Assembly: GCA_022494885.1 (NCBI GenBank)
Contig: JAGVSM010005014.1
Coordinates: 145,588 to 209,587, forward strand
Direction of reading: 5' to 3'
Origin: Micrasema longulum
Taxonomy: Eukaryota; Arthropoda; Insecta; Trichoptera; Brachycentridae
Length of the DNA: 64,000 nt
Numbering within the stretch: the stretch's first letter is position 1; every line of letters begins with the position of its first letter. The translations under genes were made by a program, and so were the position numbers. This document shows positions 40,473 through 51,530 of this stretch, piece by piece. A model generated the notes under the pieces. The model was given only the letters and a program-made list of their open reading frames with translations. It was not told the origin of the DNA and ran no database searches.

Positions 40473-40958
40473 TTGCTTCATCACCCCACAAATGTATCCA
40501 GTAATTATAAATTAAACTCGCAGCTTTTTAATTCCAGTGGGTTACTGTCGTTTGATTCGCGATCGTCACTGTGCATTCTCACTTTCTGTTTTCCGATCGT
40601 ATCGTCCCGGCGACCTTTAACGGTAAAGCGACCAATCGGCGAGCGATCTAACTGCGGATACGATGAAAGCAGATACGCCGATATCCGTCGCACTTGGCAG
40701 CATTGTCCGAATCTTCTGTGCCCGTGCGAAAACCACACCTTGTCGTGGAAGGTGCCGTGTTGTGACGTGCCCGCGGATACTTTAAATTTTAAAATAGTTT
40801 TTTTGTTATCAATTTTGGACATAAGATCTATGAAGCAGTTTGAAATATTATTACGTACAGGGCGTTTGAATTTTGATCTGGATGATGATGACTGCTCTGG
40901 CGTTGCTTACCGTGACAATTTTACAGTAGATTTACTGATCTTGAATTTAAAAAATTGA
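40473..40958 (+). other. Unrecognised 161-codon frame in a CpG-rich block
   Basis: The region 40540-40790 is CpG-rich (GCGATCGTCACTGTG, GGCGAGCGATCTAACTGCGG, CGTGCCCGCGGATAC). The plus frame contains several cysteines (CPNLLCPCENH then CCDVP), while a 105-codon minus frame overlaps. Neither matches a family I know. It follows directly on the tandem duplication. It may be coding, or a DNA-transposon remnant. Confidence 0.3.
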
Positions 40959-41247
40959 GAATCCGAAATTATGCAAGGTAATATTGTTCTCAGTGGAAAA
41001 AAATTGCAAGAAAAAAGACTAAAAACAACTATAATTTTTTTCTAAAGAAAAAATGGCCAGTAGGTTTTTTCTGGAGGTAATTTTTTTTCCTTTTTTCAAG
41101 AATTTAAATATCCCGGAGAATTAAAACGGAAATTGCTATCGTCTTTTAAGGAATTAAATCTTGAAGAACGGAAAACACAAAAAAATGTGTTTTTTTTTTT
41201 AGGAAAAATGGTATAAACAATCCTAGGAGGATTAAAAATAATTACTA

Positions 41248-41370
41248 ATACAATATTTGAGTTTGTCCAAATGTTCGTAGACAAAAAACTGGATATTACC
41301 CACTAAAATCAACAAAAGGAAGAATTGAAGAAATATGGATATTCAAACATAGGCGAAATGGTGGAGGACC
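41248..41370. mobile_element. MITE family M1, left-end fragment
   Basis: TACAATATTTGAGTTTGTCC, AAATGTTCGTAGACAAAAAAC, ACTAAAATCAACAAAAGG and AATTGAAGAAATATGGATAT. The end is intact with its TA; the rest is a rearranged internal part. Truncated on the right. Confidence 0.65.
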
Positions 41371-41444
41371 GAAAAAGTTATTCTTTTTCCAGCAAAAACT
41401 ATAAAAATTTATTGTGATTTCGAAAACCAGTGATTTTCCAGTGT

Positions 41445-41550
41445 CAGACAAACCGGATTGTGGTCCCGTGGCTAGTGTTGCGCATTCAGAATCAGAGGGT
41501 TATGGTTTGAGTTACAACCCCACTGTACCAAGAATTAGTTTCAATTTTCC
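41445..41550 (+). repeat. Possible degenerate tRNA-like SINE head
   Basis: GTCCCGTGGCTAGTGTTGCG is A-box-like and GTTTGAGTTACAACCCC is a weak B box about 35 bp further, followed by ACTGTACCAAGAATTAG. A similar string ends the LINE piece near 36130. Too decayed to assign firmly. Confidence 0.3.
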
Positions 41551-41984
41551 AATGCTGACTTTTTGACAACTCGTTATTTAATATTTATTTTTTCAAAATA
41601 AAACAATCAAACAACACAATAAACATTAATTTTTCTTTTTCATTGAAATATCCTTGGGCAAAACATAATATATAATGATTTGATTTAGTCGTGCCAACAC
41701 AGTAACAAAATACGTTGACCTTAAAAGTATTTCAATTAAATTTATTGATCACCTCGACATTCCCCCTGTATATCGGTATATTATCTCCATCGAAATAAAT
41801 CATACATCTCGAGATAATGCAAATTAGCCTCCAAAGATATTATGTATCGCGGTAATATGACGCCAGCGCTTAGTTTTTATTTCTTTCTTTAGGCGGCCAT
41901 CTTGTTCGCCGCTCGGCCGTGTACGAACATGGATTACTACTCTTGTACATCTTAATTTAAAAGTAGCAGTGAAAATCATATTCT

Positions 41985-42110
41985 TGAGGTCCCGGGTTGC
42001 ATTCCTGGCAGGGTCAGCGTGAAATATTTGTTTTAAAGTTGGTTTAACTCAGCAGCACTTCACTGTGCCTGGACCGACATCTGAAGCGTACGACTAATCG
42101 CATTTTCTAA
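41985..42110 (+). repeat. SINE, truncated copy
   Basis: Starts in the B-box region (GAGGTCCCGGGTTGCATTCC) and continues with CAGCAGCACTTCACTGTGCC, TGGACCGACATCTGAAGCG and ACGACTAATCGCATT, matching the body of the copy at 26310. The 3' end is missing. Confidence 0.65.
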
Positions 42111-43076
42111 ATTTATTATATTCACAATATTTTTAATTGAATCGGCATTCACTTCGTAACTCTTCATTATAAATTATTATGAAAATAAATCTTTGTTATT
42201 AGTGTTAAACAATTTTATTATTTTACAAGAACACAACTATAGTTTCGGGAGAGCACTCCTCCCATCGACGGGTGATGTAAAACTAATACAGTAAACACAG
42301 AATATTGTTCACAATGTCATAGAATTTAAACAAAAAAAAAAACTAATTAATCAGTGAAACTTAGAGCAGGGGGTTTTTTTTCCCCTTATATAAGGTGTTA
42401 GCATATGAATGGATATTTATCTAAAGTGCAGATATGAAAACATGATCAATAAGGTACAGAACATTAAGTAGAATTTATTTCTTAAAATTTAGCACATAAG
42501 TGGAAGTTGCAATAATTAAGTCTAAGATTTAATGTGTGGGAAGACATCCTAGACATGAAAGGAGATGTACGTGTGATGTCACTGAACTCTTCATTAACGG
42601 CTTAACCGATTTACGTGCGGTTTTCAGCGAAATGTAGATCTTTTCGCTGCGCGCGTTCGTAGATATTAAAATGTTCAATCGAATCCGTAAAAAAAACTTA
42701 AGAGGCATAAATATTATTTTCTTCGACCTACCAGGGTTGCATTCGACGAGAATAGAAGGATGGAAGAATGTTGTTTTTTTAGTGTTTAAAAAAAATTGTT
42801 TTCGAATATTTACAAACAACATTCGCTTTTTATGGATCACAATAAAATTATTTCCTTACATTCCTTATAATTTCTTCCTATTTTTTTATTTTTGGTAATA
42901 TTTAAATAATATTAACTGACATTAAATACATTTTTGAAAATCGCATTCATGAATTAAGTGCACCCCTGTTGGTGAGAATAGCCGAGTTTGACATTTTCAA
43001 AAATAATTATGTAGTTGAAAATTTATGATTTTATGTTTTAGAATTCAATCATAAACAAGTACCTAGGTACCTACTT

Positions 43077-44535
43077 ATCAATGTAGCAAAAATTCGCGGA
43101 CAGTGTACACTTCTAATGCCGTATTAAATAGACTTCACGAACTCGGCAATAGTTATTCCAACGTGTCTGATATATTTAGTGTAGGATATTTTTCCTATAG
43201 AACAAACTTTTTGAACTTTTTCAAATATGGTGAACGGTAATTATATTAATTTATTAATGCATTTCATAATATATACAGTTTTTTGTTCACGTTGCCCAGC
43301 TGTATGTAACAGTACTTATGATTTTCTTGTTGTATTACTCTAGAATGTTTAATTATTTAAACTTTCTACTGAATATGCTGTATAATTTTTAGGTTAATTG
43401 TTTAAATATAAATCTTGTATAATTTTCAGGTTTTTTTTTTTTTAATAAATTTTGGGTATAAGGAAATTTATGTAAAAAATATAAATATATTAAGCCAAAT
43501 ATGTTAGTATTATAAATGTTTGTAAAATGCGAAATTGCCGTTTCTTTTCTTTGCAGTCTCAATCCTGGGGATTGGTTTGCAACAAAGTCCTGCATCTCGT
43601 CCTCCATTGGTCTCTATTTTCTGCAGCCCTCTTCAGCTCCACATAAGAGGCGCAGTTAAAATCTTCGCACGCTTGCTCTAAATATTCCCGTCGGGGGCGC
43701 CCTCTATAATTTGTCCCCTCAGCCATTCCCTCTATGATGTCGTGCAAGAGACCCTCATGACGCATAATGTGGCCGATCCATCGGGCTCGCCTCTCACAAC
43801 CGTACATCAATATGCTCCATACATATGTCTTGGCAAGTTGCTCGCGGAGTTTTAGTTTGATATTATTTGACTCAAAAATCTTTGATTTTTTGTTAAACGC
43901 AAGCCTCGTTTGGTGTATGCGGCAGTCGACTTCTCTTTTTGTTCTCCCATCCCAGGTGATCCTGCTTCCAAGGTACACAAACTCTTTCGCGTTTTTCAGA
44001 GTTGCTCCTGACATTACTATATTTATTTGTTGCTCATTACGGGCCACAGCCATTACTTTGGTTTTGCTCCTGTTTATTTTCATATTATATTTGTTATTTA
44101 ATACATTCTCCATGGAGGTCAGAGCCTCAGTGAGTTCTTCTTCACATTTTGAAATCAGGGCGATGTCATCGGCAAACCTTATCATGTCTATCTTTTTTCA
44201 ATGTATTTTAACACTCTCTCTATGACTAATTTTTCCCCTGATTTCATCGATTGCTCGCTGTATATATCCATTGAATAATACTGGAGACAGCGGGCATCCC
44301 TGTCTGACTCCTTGTCTTATTTTGGCTTCTTTTATATCATTTCCAGCAGTTTCATTTTTATATAGTACAGATATAATTCTCCTGTCTCTGTATTTCACTC
44401 CTACCTTTTTTAACATCTCAAAAAGGGTTCTCCATCCAACTTTATCAAAAGCCTTTTCAATATCCACAAAAGCAATATACGTTTTTTGATTTGTTTTCAA
44501 TCTTGCCGTTTATGTTGATAAAATAAAATAATTTA
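43077..44535 (+). mobile_element. Jockey-like LINE 3' region (family R), copy 2, nested in E
   Basis: 43077-43543 matches 10620-11230: GCCGTATTAAATAGACTTCA, GAACTCGGCAATAGTTATTC, CTTTCTACTGAATATGC. It resumes at 44511 with ATGTTGATAAAATAAAATAA, as in the end of copy 1. Comparison with E copy 2 puts its insertion between CTACTTATCAAT and AATAAAAGTCC. It is interrupted by the LINE 43544-44501. Confidence 0.8.
43544..44501 (-). pseudogene. Non-LTR reverse transcriptase, near-complete RT domain, nested in R
   Basis: Flanked by the 9-bp duplication TTGCCGTTT (43535-43543, 44502-44510). Minus-strand ORF pieces: YIAFVDIEKAFDKVGW (domain 3, first aspartate), IRQGVRQGCPLSPVLFNGYI (domain 4), DMIRFADDIALIS (domain 5, FADD), KTKVMAVAR, EFVYLGSRITWDG, AKTYVWSILMYGCE, then a deletion into RARWIGHIMRHEG and NYRGRPRREYLEQ. 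One frame break near 44195 and one internal deletion. RT chemistry residues are intact. RTE/Proto-like; the clade is uncertain. Confidence 0.9.
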
Positions 44536-44899
44536 AAAAATAAAAGTCCTTTGCCAACGTTCGGGCAGGACAACGTCTGTCGGGTCAGCTCATATAATTA
44601 TATAATCTTAACATACGTGATAATGCAATAAATGCGCTCTGTTATTATTTTTGAAGGTTGGAAGATAAAATATATAACATACAATCTTAATCACCGACTG
44701 GGAACATTCAGAGGTACATTCTCTAAACAAACTACAGTCAATATTACAATTAATTATATTAAAAAGGTACATTAAGTCTGCTCATACCATACACCTCCTA
44801 ACCTCCAACTTATACAGACCAAAATGTTCTAAATTTGTTGCAACAGAGAGCGAAAAACATTTTTGCGAAGGGACTATTTATTTTTATGTAAATAAAATT

Positions 44900-45118
44900 T
44901 GTACAAAACCACTCACCGACTTATCTGTCTACCGGTTTCGAGACGTAACCCGTCTCTTCGTTAGGACAACAACACGACACCAACATGCAAATATCACTAC
45001 ACACCTTCACCATAGTAGATTTGTAAAGATATAAAATCGACATGCAGGTTAGACACACGCTTCACTACGTCGGTGAGTGGTTTTATACTAATTTTATTAA
45101 CATAATATTAAAATGTTG
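44900..45118. mobile_element. Hammerhead-like element, family A, single copy
   Basis: Left AAAACCACTCACCGAC and right GTCGGTGAGTGGTTTTATA are inverted ends. Inside the left arm is the GAAACCGGT core (44924-44970), followed by CAACATGCAAATATCACTAC and ACACCTTCACCATAG as in 14600-14650. The inner copy that should pair with it has been lost. Confidence 0.65.
44924..44970 (-). ncRNA. Hammerhead-ribozyme-like motif A3
   Basis: Minus strand: TTGTC, CTAACGA, A, GAGAC-GGGTTAC-GTCTC, GAAA, CCGGT, A, GACAG. Stem II and stem I (four to five pairs) fold, but CUAACGA carries an A in place of the invariant G of CUGANGA. Probably inactive. Confidence 0.5.
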
Positions 45119-45389
45119 GACCACAAAGCTAATGCTTTGAATATTAAAGGACTATTTATTTTTTATTAACGCAGAAAGGGCTTCTTCTTTATTGGTACAC
45201 AATTATTTATATTTTTATGTATTTCATTGCTTTATATTTGTTTTATTATATATTATACTATACTAATTATGTTGAAGTAACATGTATTCTTGGCACATAT
45301 ATATACTTTATATTTGTATAATAATGATTTTCAATTTCTTACATTTTGATTAGCTAGGCATTTATAATTATGTAGCTTTAGTTTTTCTT

Positions 45390-45565
45390 TTTTATGTTAA
45401 TGTTTTATTAGTATAGGACTACTTACGCTCTAAAGATAAAAAAATCTCCATCTTAGAACAGGCTGTGCCATGTTAGATGGAGACTATCATAAACAGAGAA
45501 CACTCCGTTTTCATTTTACATTAATTGGTTTTATATAGATTCCCTGTTATTAAGTATATAAATTA
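45390..45565 (-). mobile_element. LINE 3' region fragment, inverted match to 30765
   Basis: ATCTCCATCTTAGAACAGGC, TGGAGACTATCATAAACAG and TATATAGATTCCCTGTTATT are reverse complements of 30771-30900. Orientation is opposite to that copy. Confidence 0.6.
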
Positions 45566-45624
45566 TTTTTTGCAATAAATTTATAAATAAATAAATAATT
45601 TACAGAGGTTATTTAATTATTACT

Positions 45625-46310
45625 AGCTGACCTGGCAGACGTTGTCCTGCCCGAACGTTGGCTTGCCTTGGAAAATGACTTTTTATTGAAAAGTAGGTAC
45701 CTAGGTACGTAGGTACTTGTTTGTGATTAAATTCCAAAACTAAAAATGGTTAATATTAAATTTAAGTAGGTACTTATTTATGGTTGAATTCCAAAACATA
45801 AAATAAATATTTTTTTAAAAATGGAATTCTTTTTGAAAACGTCAAACTCCGGTCTTCTCACTAACAAAGGGGTGTACTTATGTAGGAATACGATTTTTTT
45901 TAAATCTATTATGTTTAATATTATTTTAGTATAACCAAAACTTCAGTAAAAAGAAATAAATGGGTAGAAATTATAAGAAATTTAAGGAAAGAATCTGATT
46001 GAGATCCACAACAAACAAATGCTGTATGTAAACATTCAAAAATAAACTTTTTTATACACAATAAAACAACATCTTTTCATTTTTTTGTAAATGCATTCTC
46101 CTCGAATGCAACCCTGGTAGATTGATGAATAAAACATTTATTATGCTCCTTACTTCTTTTTTACATATTCGATTGAAGATTTTAATATCTACGAACACGC
46201 ACAGCGCAAAGATCTATTTTTCTCTGAAAACCGCACGTAAATCGGTTAAGCCGTTTAGGAGTTCAGTGACATCTCACGTACAGAGGAATTATATATATAT
46301 ATAAAGAAAC
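45625..46310 (+). mobile_element. Old repeat E, copy 2 (uninterrupted)
   Basis: Starts TAGCTGACCTGGCAGACG then TTGTCCTGCCCGAACGTTGG, ends AATCGGTTAAGCCGTTTAGG, GTGACATCTCACGTACAG and an AATTATATATATATATA tail. Interior shares GAATGCAACCCTGGTAG and ATATCTACGAACACGC with copy 1. Frame near 46122 is too short to call coding. Confidence 0.75.
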
Positions 46311-46399
46311 GGCACAAGTGCCTTTTGCAATAGAACAATATGAGTTAGTTAGATCTACAATTTTTTTTAAACAATATTAAAACATAGGTATAAAAAAAA

Positions 46400-46407
46400 A
46401 ACAAGAA

Positions 46408-46438
<31 letters not shown>

Positions 46439-46445
46439 CATGTAT
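46400..46445. repeat. TA microsatellite
   Basis: A run of alternating TA with GTATATA interruptions, next to the end of repeat E. Shorter TA runs occur at 24607, 31846 and 33190. Confidence 0.8.
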
Positions 46446-46689
46446 GTTTTTCAGCTTACAAAAGATATAAAAAATATATGACGAATAAACACCAGATCAT
46501 TAGCATAAGTAGCTTTTGCAAATAATTCGTTAATCTTTACTATATAACATCATAAAATATTTATATAGAGATGATTTGAAGTCACAGAGACTCGAGTTAA
46601 AAACAATAATATAGACTATTATGTCTAGTTTTACGTATTGGTATATAAATTTTTATTAAAATCAGGAGTTCACAACAATCTAATTTAGA

Positions 46690-47178
46690 AGAAATGATTT
46701 TAAATTTATTTCGAGGGGGAAAACATTTTTGAGAAGTGAATATGTAAGTCTAGGCATTTACAGGGCTTATGACCTGTCATTGGCTGGTTTAAGGTGGATT
46801 AACTACCTGGTAAAAGAAGAAGTATACAAATCGGAAAATTGTTTTCAAGCGTTGCCTAGTAGGTGATTTGGTTCAGCCGGATGAATCTCACCCACGTGAT
46901 AAAGGTTTTAGCTCTTTTACTTCACAAAAGTCAACAGATGGAAGAGTTATGGAAATTCGGATGTTCAAACATGGGCAGAATGGCGAATGTGACACAGTGT
47001 GTAAAGTGGCCACTTAAACTAGCCAATGACAGGTCATAAGCCCTGTAAATGCCTAGACTTCCATATTCCCTTCTCAAAAATGTTTTCCCTCTCTGTTGAA
47101 GTTAATTTAAATATGAATAACTTCCCTAGGGAGGAAATCCAGCCAGTCTGTAGGCATTTGGACACACTCAAACAATGT
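46690..47178. mobile_element. MITE family M1, longer copy
   Basis: GACCTGTCATTGGCTGG near 46770 and CTAGCCAATGACAGG near 47025 are inverted; interior has TTCAAGCGTTGCCTAGTAGG and AACAGATGGAAGAGTTATGG. The right end is GCATTTGGACACACTCAAAC then AATGTAAAATG. No ORF. Confidence 0.65.
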
Positions 47179-47224
47179 AAAATGAATGATTTTATATAAA
47201 AATATCAGGTCAGTTATTTTCCTG

Positions 47225-47640
47225 CGATCCTCCAGAGTTGGTAAATTCAAAAAGTTTAACAAAGACACGTAGTCTTGTTGTATGTCTTGTCCATGTAGAT
47301 TTGTTCTATAGGAATATGCAGTTTGAAGTTAATGAATCTTAAAAATTTTCGTTGGACTCTTTCAACATCATTTATATGAATTTTATAAAAAGGGGACCAT
47401 ATAGTAGAGTTGTACTCTTGGCTTTGGCTTCTAACCAAGGATATATACAAGAGTTTCATTATTTTAACTGATTCAAAATCCTTTATGGCTCTAAGAATGA
47501 AACCTAAAGTTTTTATACTTTTAGAAGTAACGTGGTTGAAGTGGCTCTTGAATTCAAGTTTTTCATCAAATATGACACCAAGATCTCGAATCTCTGAGAC
47601 TTTTCCAGTTGAATTTTGTTAATTGAATACGGAAATAAAA
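47225..47640 (-). pseudogene. Jockey-like LINE, post-catalytic fragment
   Basis: Minus frames: FDEKLEFKSHFNHV-like DNA, KLLYISLVRSQSQEYNSTIW, SPFYKIHINDVERVQRKFLR and FINFKLHIPIEQIY. The W.P......I..VQ.KFLR pattern is characteristic of the Jockey/CR1 thumb region. One stop and two frame shifts. Confidence 0.75.
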
Positions 47641-48267
47641 TTGGAGATTTATTTCTTCCAAAATATAATAGTTATAAACAATTGACAAATATAAAAATTA
47701 AAATTAAAACAATAAAAAGGCATGCAAAAAAAACAAATTTAAATACTGGAAACTAAATTACCATTCAATTTTTTTTTAATAGTTGGCTCTTGAAATTTGA
47801 ACAAGTTATAATTATAGCAATTATATATATTTTTTGGTCATCTGTTATTTGTTCCCGAAAGAGTGAATTCTCCGGAACAGAGAATTAATGTGCTAATTTC
47901 ACTTAGGTATATTCATATATCCAAAGTAAATATGATGCCTCATTTGAAATAAAAACAATTGACCAAATCAGGAAAATCAAAAGATTATTAACAATTTTAT
48001 ACAAAAAGCCCAGATCAGATATATTATTATATAATATTATTCTTATATCACTAATTTTAAGTAAATTTAATGTATATAAGAGAAGATTATTATTCTAATT
48101 ATTATATTTTTTTTATTAATAAATTTCATAAAAGGTACATGTTTTTTTAACAATTCTATACAGATCTACTTTTATACATCTAGTAAATGTTATCACTGTA
48201 ACTCTCCAAAAAAAGAGACAAACTCTTGTGCTTGGAGAGTGACTTACACTGTTGTAGTTTTTTATTT

Positions 48268-48490
48268 ATAAGAAGACCAAGGAAGACGTGGCATGATCAG
48301 ATAAACCAAAATCTTAAGTCTGGTCATGTCAAAAGCAGACATAACCGAAGGGCATGTATGACAAGATGTATGAATGTGGAAGAGGCTAGGATTGTATGCC
48401 AGGATAGACGCGTGTGGCGGTCCATTCTCTCTGCCTACCCCTTCGGGGAAATGGCGTGATGGTAGTAGTAGTAGTAGTAGTAGTAGAATT
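48268..48490 (+). mobile_element. RTE-like LINE family A, 3' end with TAG microsatellite
   Basis: Frame RRPRKTWHDQINQNLKSGHV, KSRHNRRACMTRCMNVEEAR, QDRRVWRSILSAYPFGEMA, then GATGGTAGTAGTAGTAGTAG. This gives the clearest view of the subfamily with a GTA-type tail. Confidence 0.85.
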
Positions 48491-48599
48491 AGTATAATTT
48501 TGAGTATACGAGTACATGAGAAAAAAAAAAAAACATACGATATATAAAGAAAAAAACATAAAATAATAATACATTAATACTAATTAAAATTTTATGCAG

Positions 48600-49017
48600 T
48601 TTTTACACGTGTTCAAAAAAATTCTTTAGATTTACTCTAAATTTATTTATTGAAATATTATTTTTTATAGTTTTTAGTTCATTAGGGAGGTTATTATAAT
48701 TTTTAACACCTTTAAAGACAAAGCTATTTTGACCATGACTTGTGTGAAATTTAGGAATTTTAATATTATTTTGGTATCTGAGTGACTTATTCATTACAAA
48801 TTCTTTTTTTTTTTTTCTTCTTTATAAAATTGTATGATGGAATTGATTTAATAAAGAGTGTCTACTGTATAAACCTTAAATATTTATATTATAGTTTATA
48901 GTTTCTCGCGGTAAATGCGATTTGAATTTATGAACCAGAGAAATTTATTCTGGATTCTTTCAATTTTATGACAATGGATAGCATAGAGAGAAATACTAAT
49001 ATCCATGTGCGATAAAA
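48600..49017 (-). pseudogene. Jockey-like LINE C-terminus
   Basis: Minus frames: ISISLYAIHCHKIERIQNKF then LWFINSNRIYREKL, and downstream HTSHGQNSFVFKGVKNYNNL, PNELKTIKNNISINKFRVNL. The IERIQNKFL and SF.FKG.K.YN.LP motifs mark the C-terminal part of Jockey/CR1-type ORF2. Confidence 0.75.
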
Positions 49018-49090
49018 TAATCCTGCAGTTCTTTGGGCATATTTCCAGGGGAAACTCTAATAGTTTGGAGAAAACTATTCTCAAGAAAGT
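49018..49090 (+). mobile_element. RTE-like LINE family D fragment
   Basis: Plus frame LQFFGHISRGNSNSLEKTIL matches ILQFFEHISRGNSDSL of the minus-strand copy at 57190-57660. Only 24 codons remain, inserted against the end of the preceding LINE. Confidence 0.7.
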
Positions 49091-49439
49091 TAAGATTTAT
49101 CTTCAATTTTATCTACAAAGTCAAATTTAATTTTCTGTGTGAAAAATAGAATATGTTTACGTTTTTTTTTCTAAACTTGTTTAATTACCGGTTACCGACG
49201 AAGCTACTTTGAATTTTCATACAAATATAAAAACTTTCGTACATAAATATCGATATTAGTTTATACCGTCTCAGTATATACCGATGAAGATAGCTGTTCA
49301 TAATCGCGGCCCAGGGGTGCTATCCTGAACCACTCTCGTTGCACGAGAAAACAGTTTTTCTCGCGTATTTGTATGTAAACACACGAGACAATACATGCGG
49401 CCACAAGATCGTTTAGAATACCAGCCCAGGTTACATTTA

Positions 49440-50165
49440 ATGGTTCTTCTCTTCTTATGGTTCCTCTCCCCGATGGAGATTGGAAGTCATCGTTGCGATA
49501 CTTTATTGGCAGCTGCCCTGAACAAGGACTGAGCGCTGCAATGGAACCAGTCGCGCAAGTTCTTAAGCCAAGAGATGCGCCTTCTACCTGCACTGCGTCT
49601 TCCTTCAATCCTTCCCTGTAGAATGACTTGTAAAATTTTATATTTTTCGCCTCTCATCACATGCCCAAAGTACTCGAGTTTTCTTTTATTTATGATCTTC
49701 AGTACCTTTTTATCTTTTTCCATCCGTCGGAGAACATCGTCGTTTCGGACTCTATCCACCCAGGAGATTTTTAATATCCTCCTGTGGCACCACATTTTGA
49801 AGACTTCGATCTTTTTAAAAAAAATTGGGTGTGTCCATGTTTCGACGCCGTAAAAAAGTACTGAGAAGACGTAACATCGAGCAATGCGCATTCGGAGGTC
49901 TAAATTAAAGTCTCTACTGCAAAGAAGGTCACGCATCCTGAAAAGCAGTCTCGCGCCATCTCTATTCTGACTTTGATCTCTCGCGAGTGATCCCATTTAT
50001 CATTCAGCCAGCATCCTAAATATTTATATTGATGAACTTGCTCAATAAACTGCGCTCCAAGTTTTAAAGTCATTGGGAAAGTTTGTGGCTTTTTCCGAAT
50101 AACCATACTTTGGTTTTGGAAATAGTCATCTCTAGCCCTTTATTCAAACTTGCCGTGTCAGCTTT
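49440..50165 (-). pseudogene. RTE-like LINE family C, longer C-terminal remnant
   Basis: In order: MVIRKKPQTFPMTLKLGAQF, EQVHQYKYLGCWLNDKWD, RMRIARCYVFSVLFYGVETW, FKMWCHRRILKISWVDRVRN, KLEYFGHVMRGEKYKILQVI, GRRRISWLKNLRDWFHCSAQ, LFRAAANKV. These are the standard post-YADD motifs of this insect LINE family (compare 6360-6885). One frameshift near 49900 and one near 49490 break the frame. Confidence 0.9.
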
Positions 50166-50221
50166 GTCCAATAATAGTTGCAGGCTTTCCATACTGTCTG
50201 CTGGTTAGGGTACTAAATATG

Positions 50222-50356
50222 TTTTCTTCTTCTTTAGCCTTATCGTCTCCATTGCTAGATGGCGGCCTCTTCCAAACGTCTCCATTCCTTCCTATCACCC
50301 GCTTTCATCATCCATGTTTTACCGGCTGTAGGGGCAATGTCATCGGCCCATCTCTA
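50222..50356 (-). mobile_element. RTE-like LINE family B, 3' end
   Basis: CGGCCTCTTCCAAACGTCTC, CATTCCTTCCTATCACCCGC and ATGTCATCGGCCCATCTC match the plus-strand image of 36740-36840. The retained codons correspond to the C-terminal W..LEEA region. Confidence 0.75.
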
Positions 50357-50439
50357 GAAATATTTTAACTTCCAAAATATATTTTAGTTTTCCGTGTGTT
50401 AAATTTGGATATGACAAAATTAACAATAAAACAGTCGCG

Positions 50440-51060
50440 TCCGTCCTCGCCACGAAATTCCTCCGCCGTCGCCAGCGCCATTTTGTGGGTCAATCACACC
50501 TTTGTTTCCCGCGCTGGTCGGACCTCAATAAATTCATAATTAACTTGTTTACTAGCCGTACACGGACACACCTACATACAATCATACATGCGCGTTTCTC
50601 TTTTTCCTTGCTGCTTGTTCATTACAAGTTGTTGCAAATAATAATAATAACAATATTTTTTTGATTTAAATTTTTTATTTACTTAATTTTATTTATTTAT
50701 TTACACCTTTTATTAAAATACAATTTTACGTTCACTTTGCCCAGCTAACAAGGGTCCATACCCCGTTCCAACCTAGGTAATTACATCCTAATATATAATA
50801 ATAGTTAACAAATTAATAGAGAGCACATACAAATAAAATATAAACTTATTCGTATACACATTTTGATACATATACATACACATATACACATATATACACA
50901 TACACACACACATACACCCATGCGCATACACATGCATACATACATAAAAAACATAGACAATTTATTTATGCGAAACTTCATGGTTGCCATCTATAAATAT
51001 ATTTTTTTGAATTATTCCTTATTTTCATATTTTATTTTCGACATTCAGTAAGAATCTCCA
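50440..51060. other. Spacer with GC-rich patch and ACATAC run
   Basis: 50440-50530 is GC-rich (CCGCCGTCGCCAGCGCCATT). 50705-50790 carries a LINE-like string (GTTCACTTTGCCCAGCTAAC). 50860-50945 is an alternating ACATAC/CACATA microsatellite. Frames on both strands here result from that repeat. Confidence 0.4.
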
Positions 51061-51074
51061 ATCCGTGGCATGCA

Positions 51075-51390
51075 TCAACTTTTCTCCCTACTCCCTACGA
51101 CCAATGTCATGAAAGAGCGAGGTCAACACCTTCCGCAACTTGACAACACTCCCGTCTTTCCACGATTCTGGCAAAAGGTTATGGACCTTTTTGCCTACAT
51201 AATAGTGTTGTCTCGATGTCAGAACAGTGTTGACCCCTTCACTAAGTATCAGCTCCCTATTAGAGTATCTTGTATTAAGGTTGTGGTTGACGCTTGGGTA
51301 AATGTCTCTATTTATGTGTGTAACCATTACCGTTCTCAATATACACTGTTGAATAATATTCAGTTCTCTGAATTCTTTGAAGAACAAGTC
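51075..51390 (-). pseudogene. Jockey/CR1-like LINE, ORF2 C-terminus
   Basis: About 99 residues: TRYSNRELILSEGVNTVLTS, RQHYYVGKKVHNLLPESWKD and LRKVLTSLFHDIGRRE. The R...L......T......Y.G.K..N.LP pattern is the C-terminal end of Jockey/CR1-type ORF2. Upstream part is lost. Confidence 0.7.
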
Positions 51391-51414
51391 ACTTGGATAG
51401 CGAAATGTTTTTTT

Positions 51415-51530
51415 AAAAATTATATATCGCCATTTTCGTGAAACTTCGCCTCAAGAGCGCTTTACACTTGTATACTTAAAATTAAATTCCAACTAAGCTA
51501 AAGTAACATGACATATTATATTTTCTGACT
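51415..51530 (-). mobile_element. CR1-like LINE family 1, 3' end
   Basis: ATATCGCCATTTTCGTGAAA, CTTCGCCTCAAGAGCGC and TTTACACTTGTATACTTAA are the reverse complement of the family tail at 17730-17830. Confidence 0.65.

Larger units (their letters stand above)
42540..44592 (-). mobile_element. Old repeat E, copy 1, carrying a two-level nest
   Basis: On the minus strand the start reads GAGCTGACCCGACAGACG then TTGTCCTGCCCGAACGTTGG (44592 downward). It continues after the nested DNA at 43076 with AGTAGGTACCTAGGTACTTG, GGTTAAGCCGTTAATGAAG and GTGACATCACACGTACA near 42565. Copy 2 at 45625-46310 has the same start and end in the opposite orientation. TAGCTGACC..GGCA..CGTTGT is a widespread insect repeat start; its class is not settled from sequence alone. 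Confidence 0.75.

Noticed and set aside
41880..41960. Ribosomal-protein-like 5' end (pyrimidine tract before GGCGGCCATCTTG)
   Set aside because: The ATG at about 41930 opens only seven codons, and no splice donor or downstream exon could be found.
50805..51051. Overlapping repetitive proteins
   Set aside because: Both frames come from one alternating ACATAC/CACATA microsatellite.
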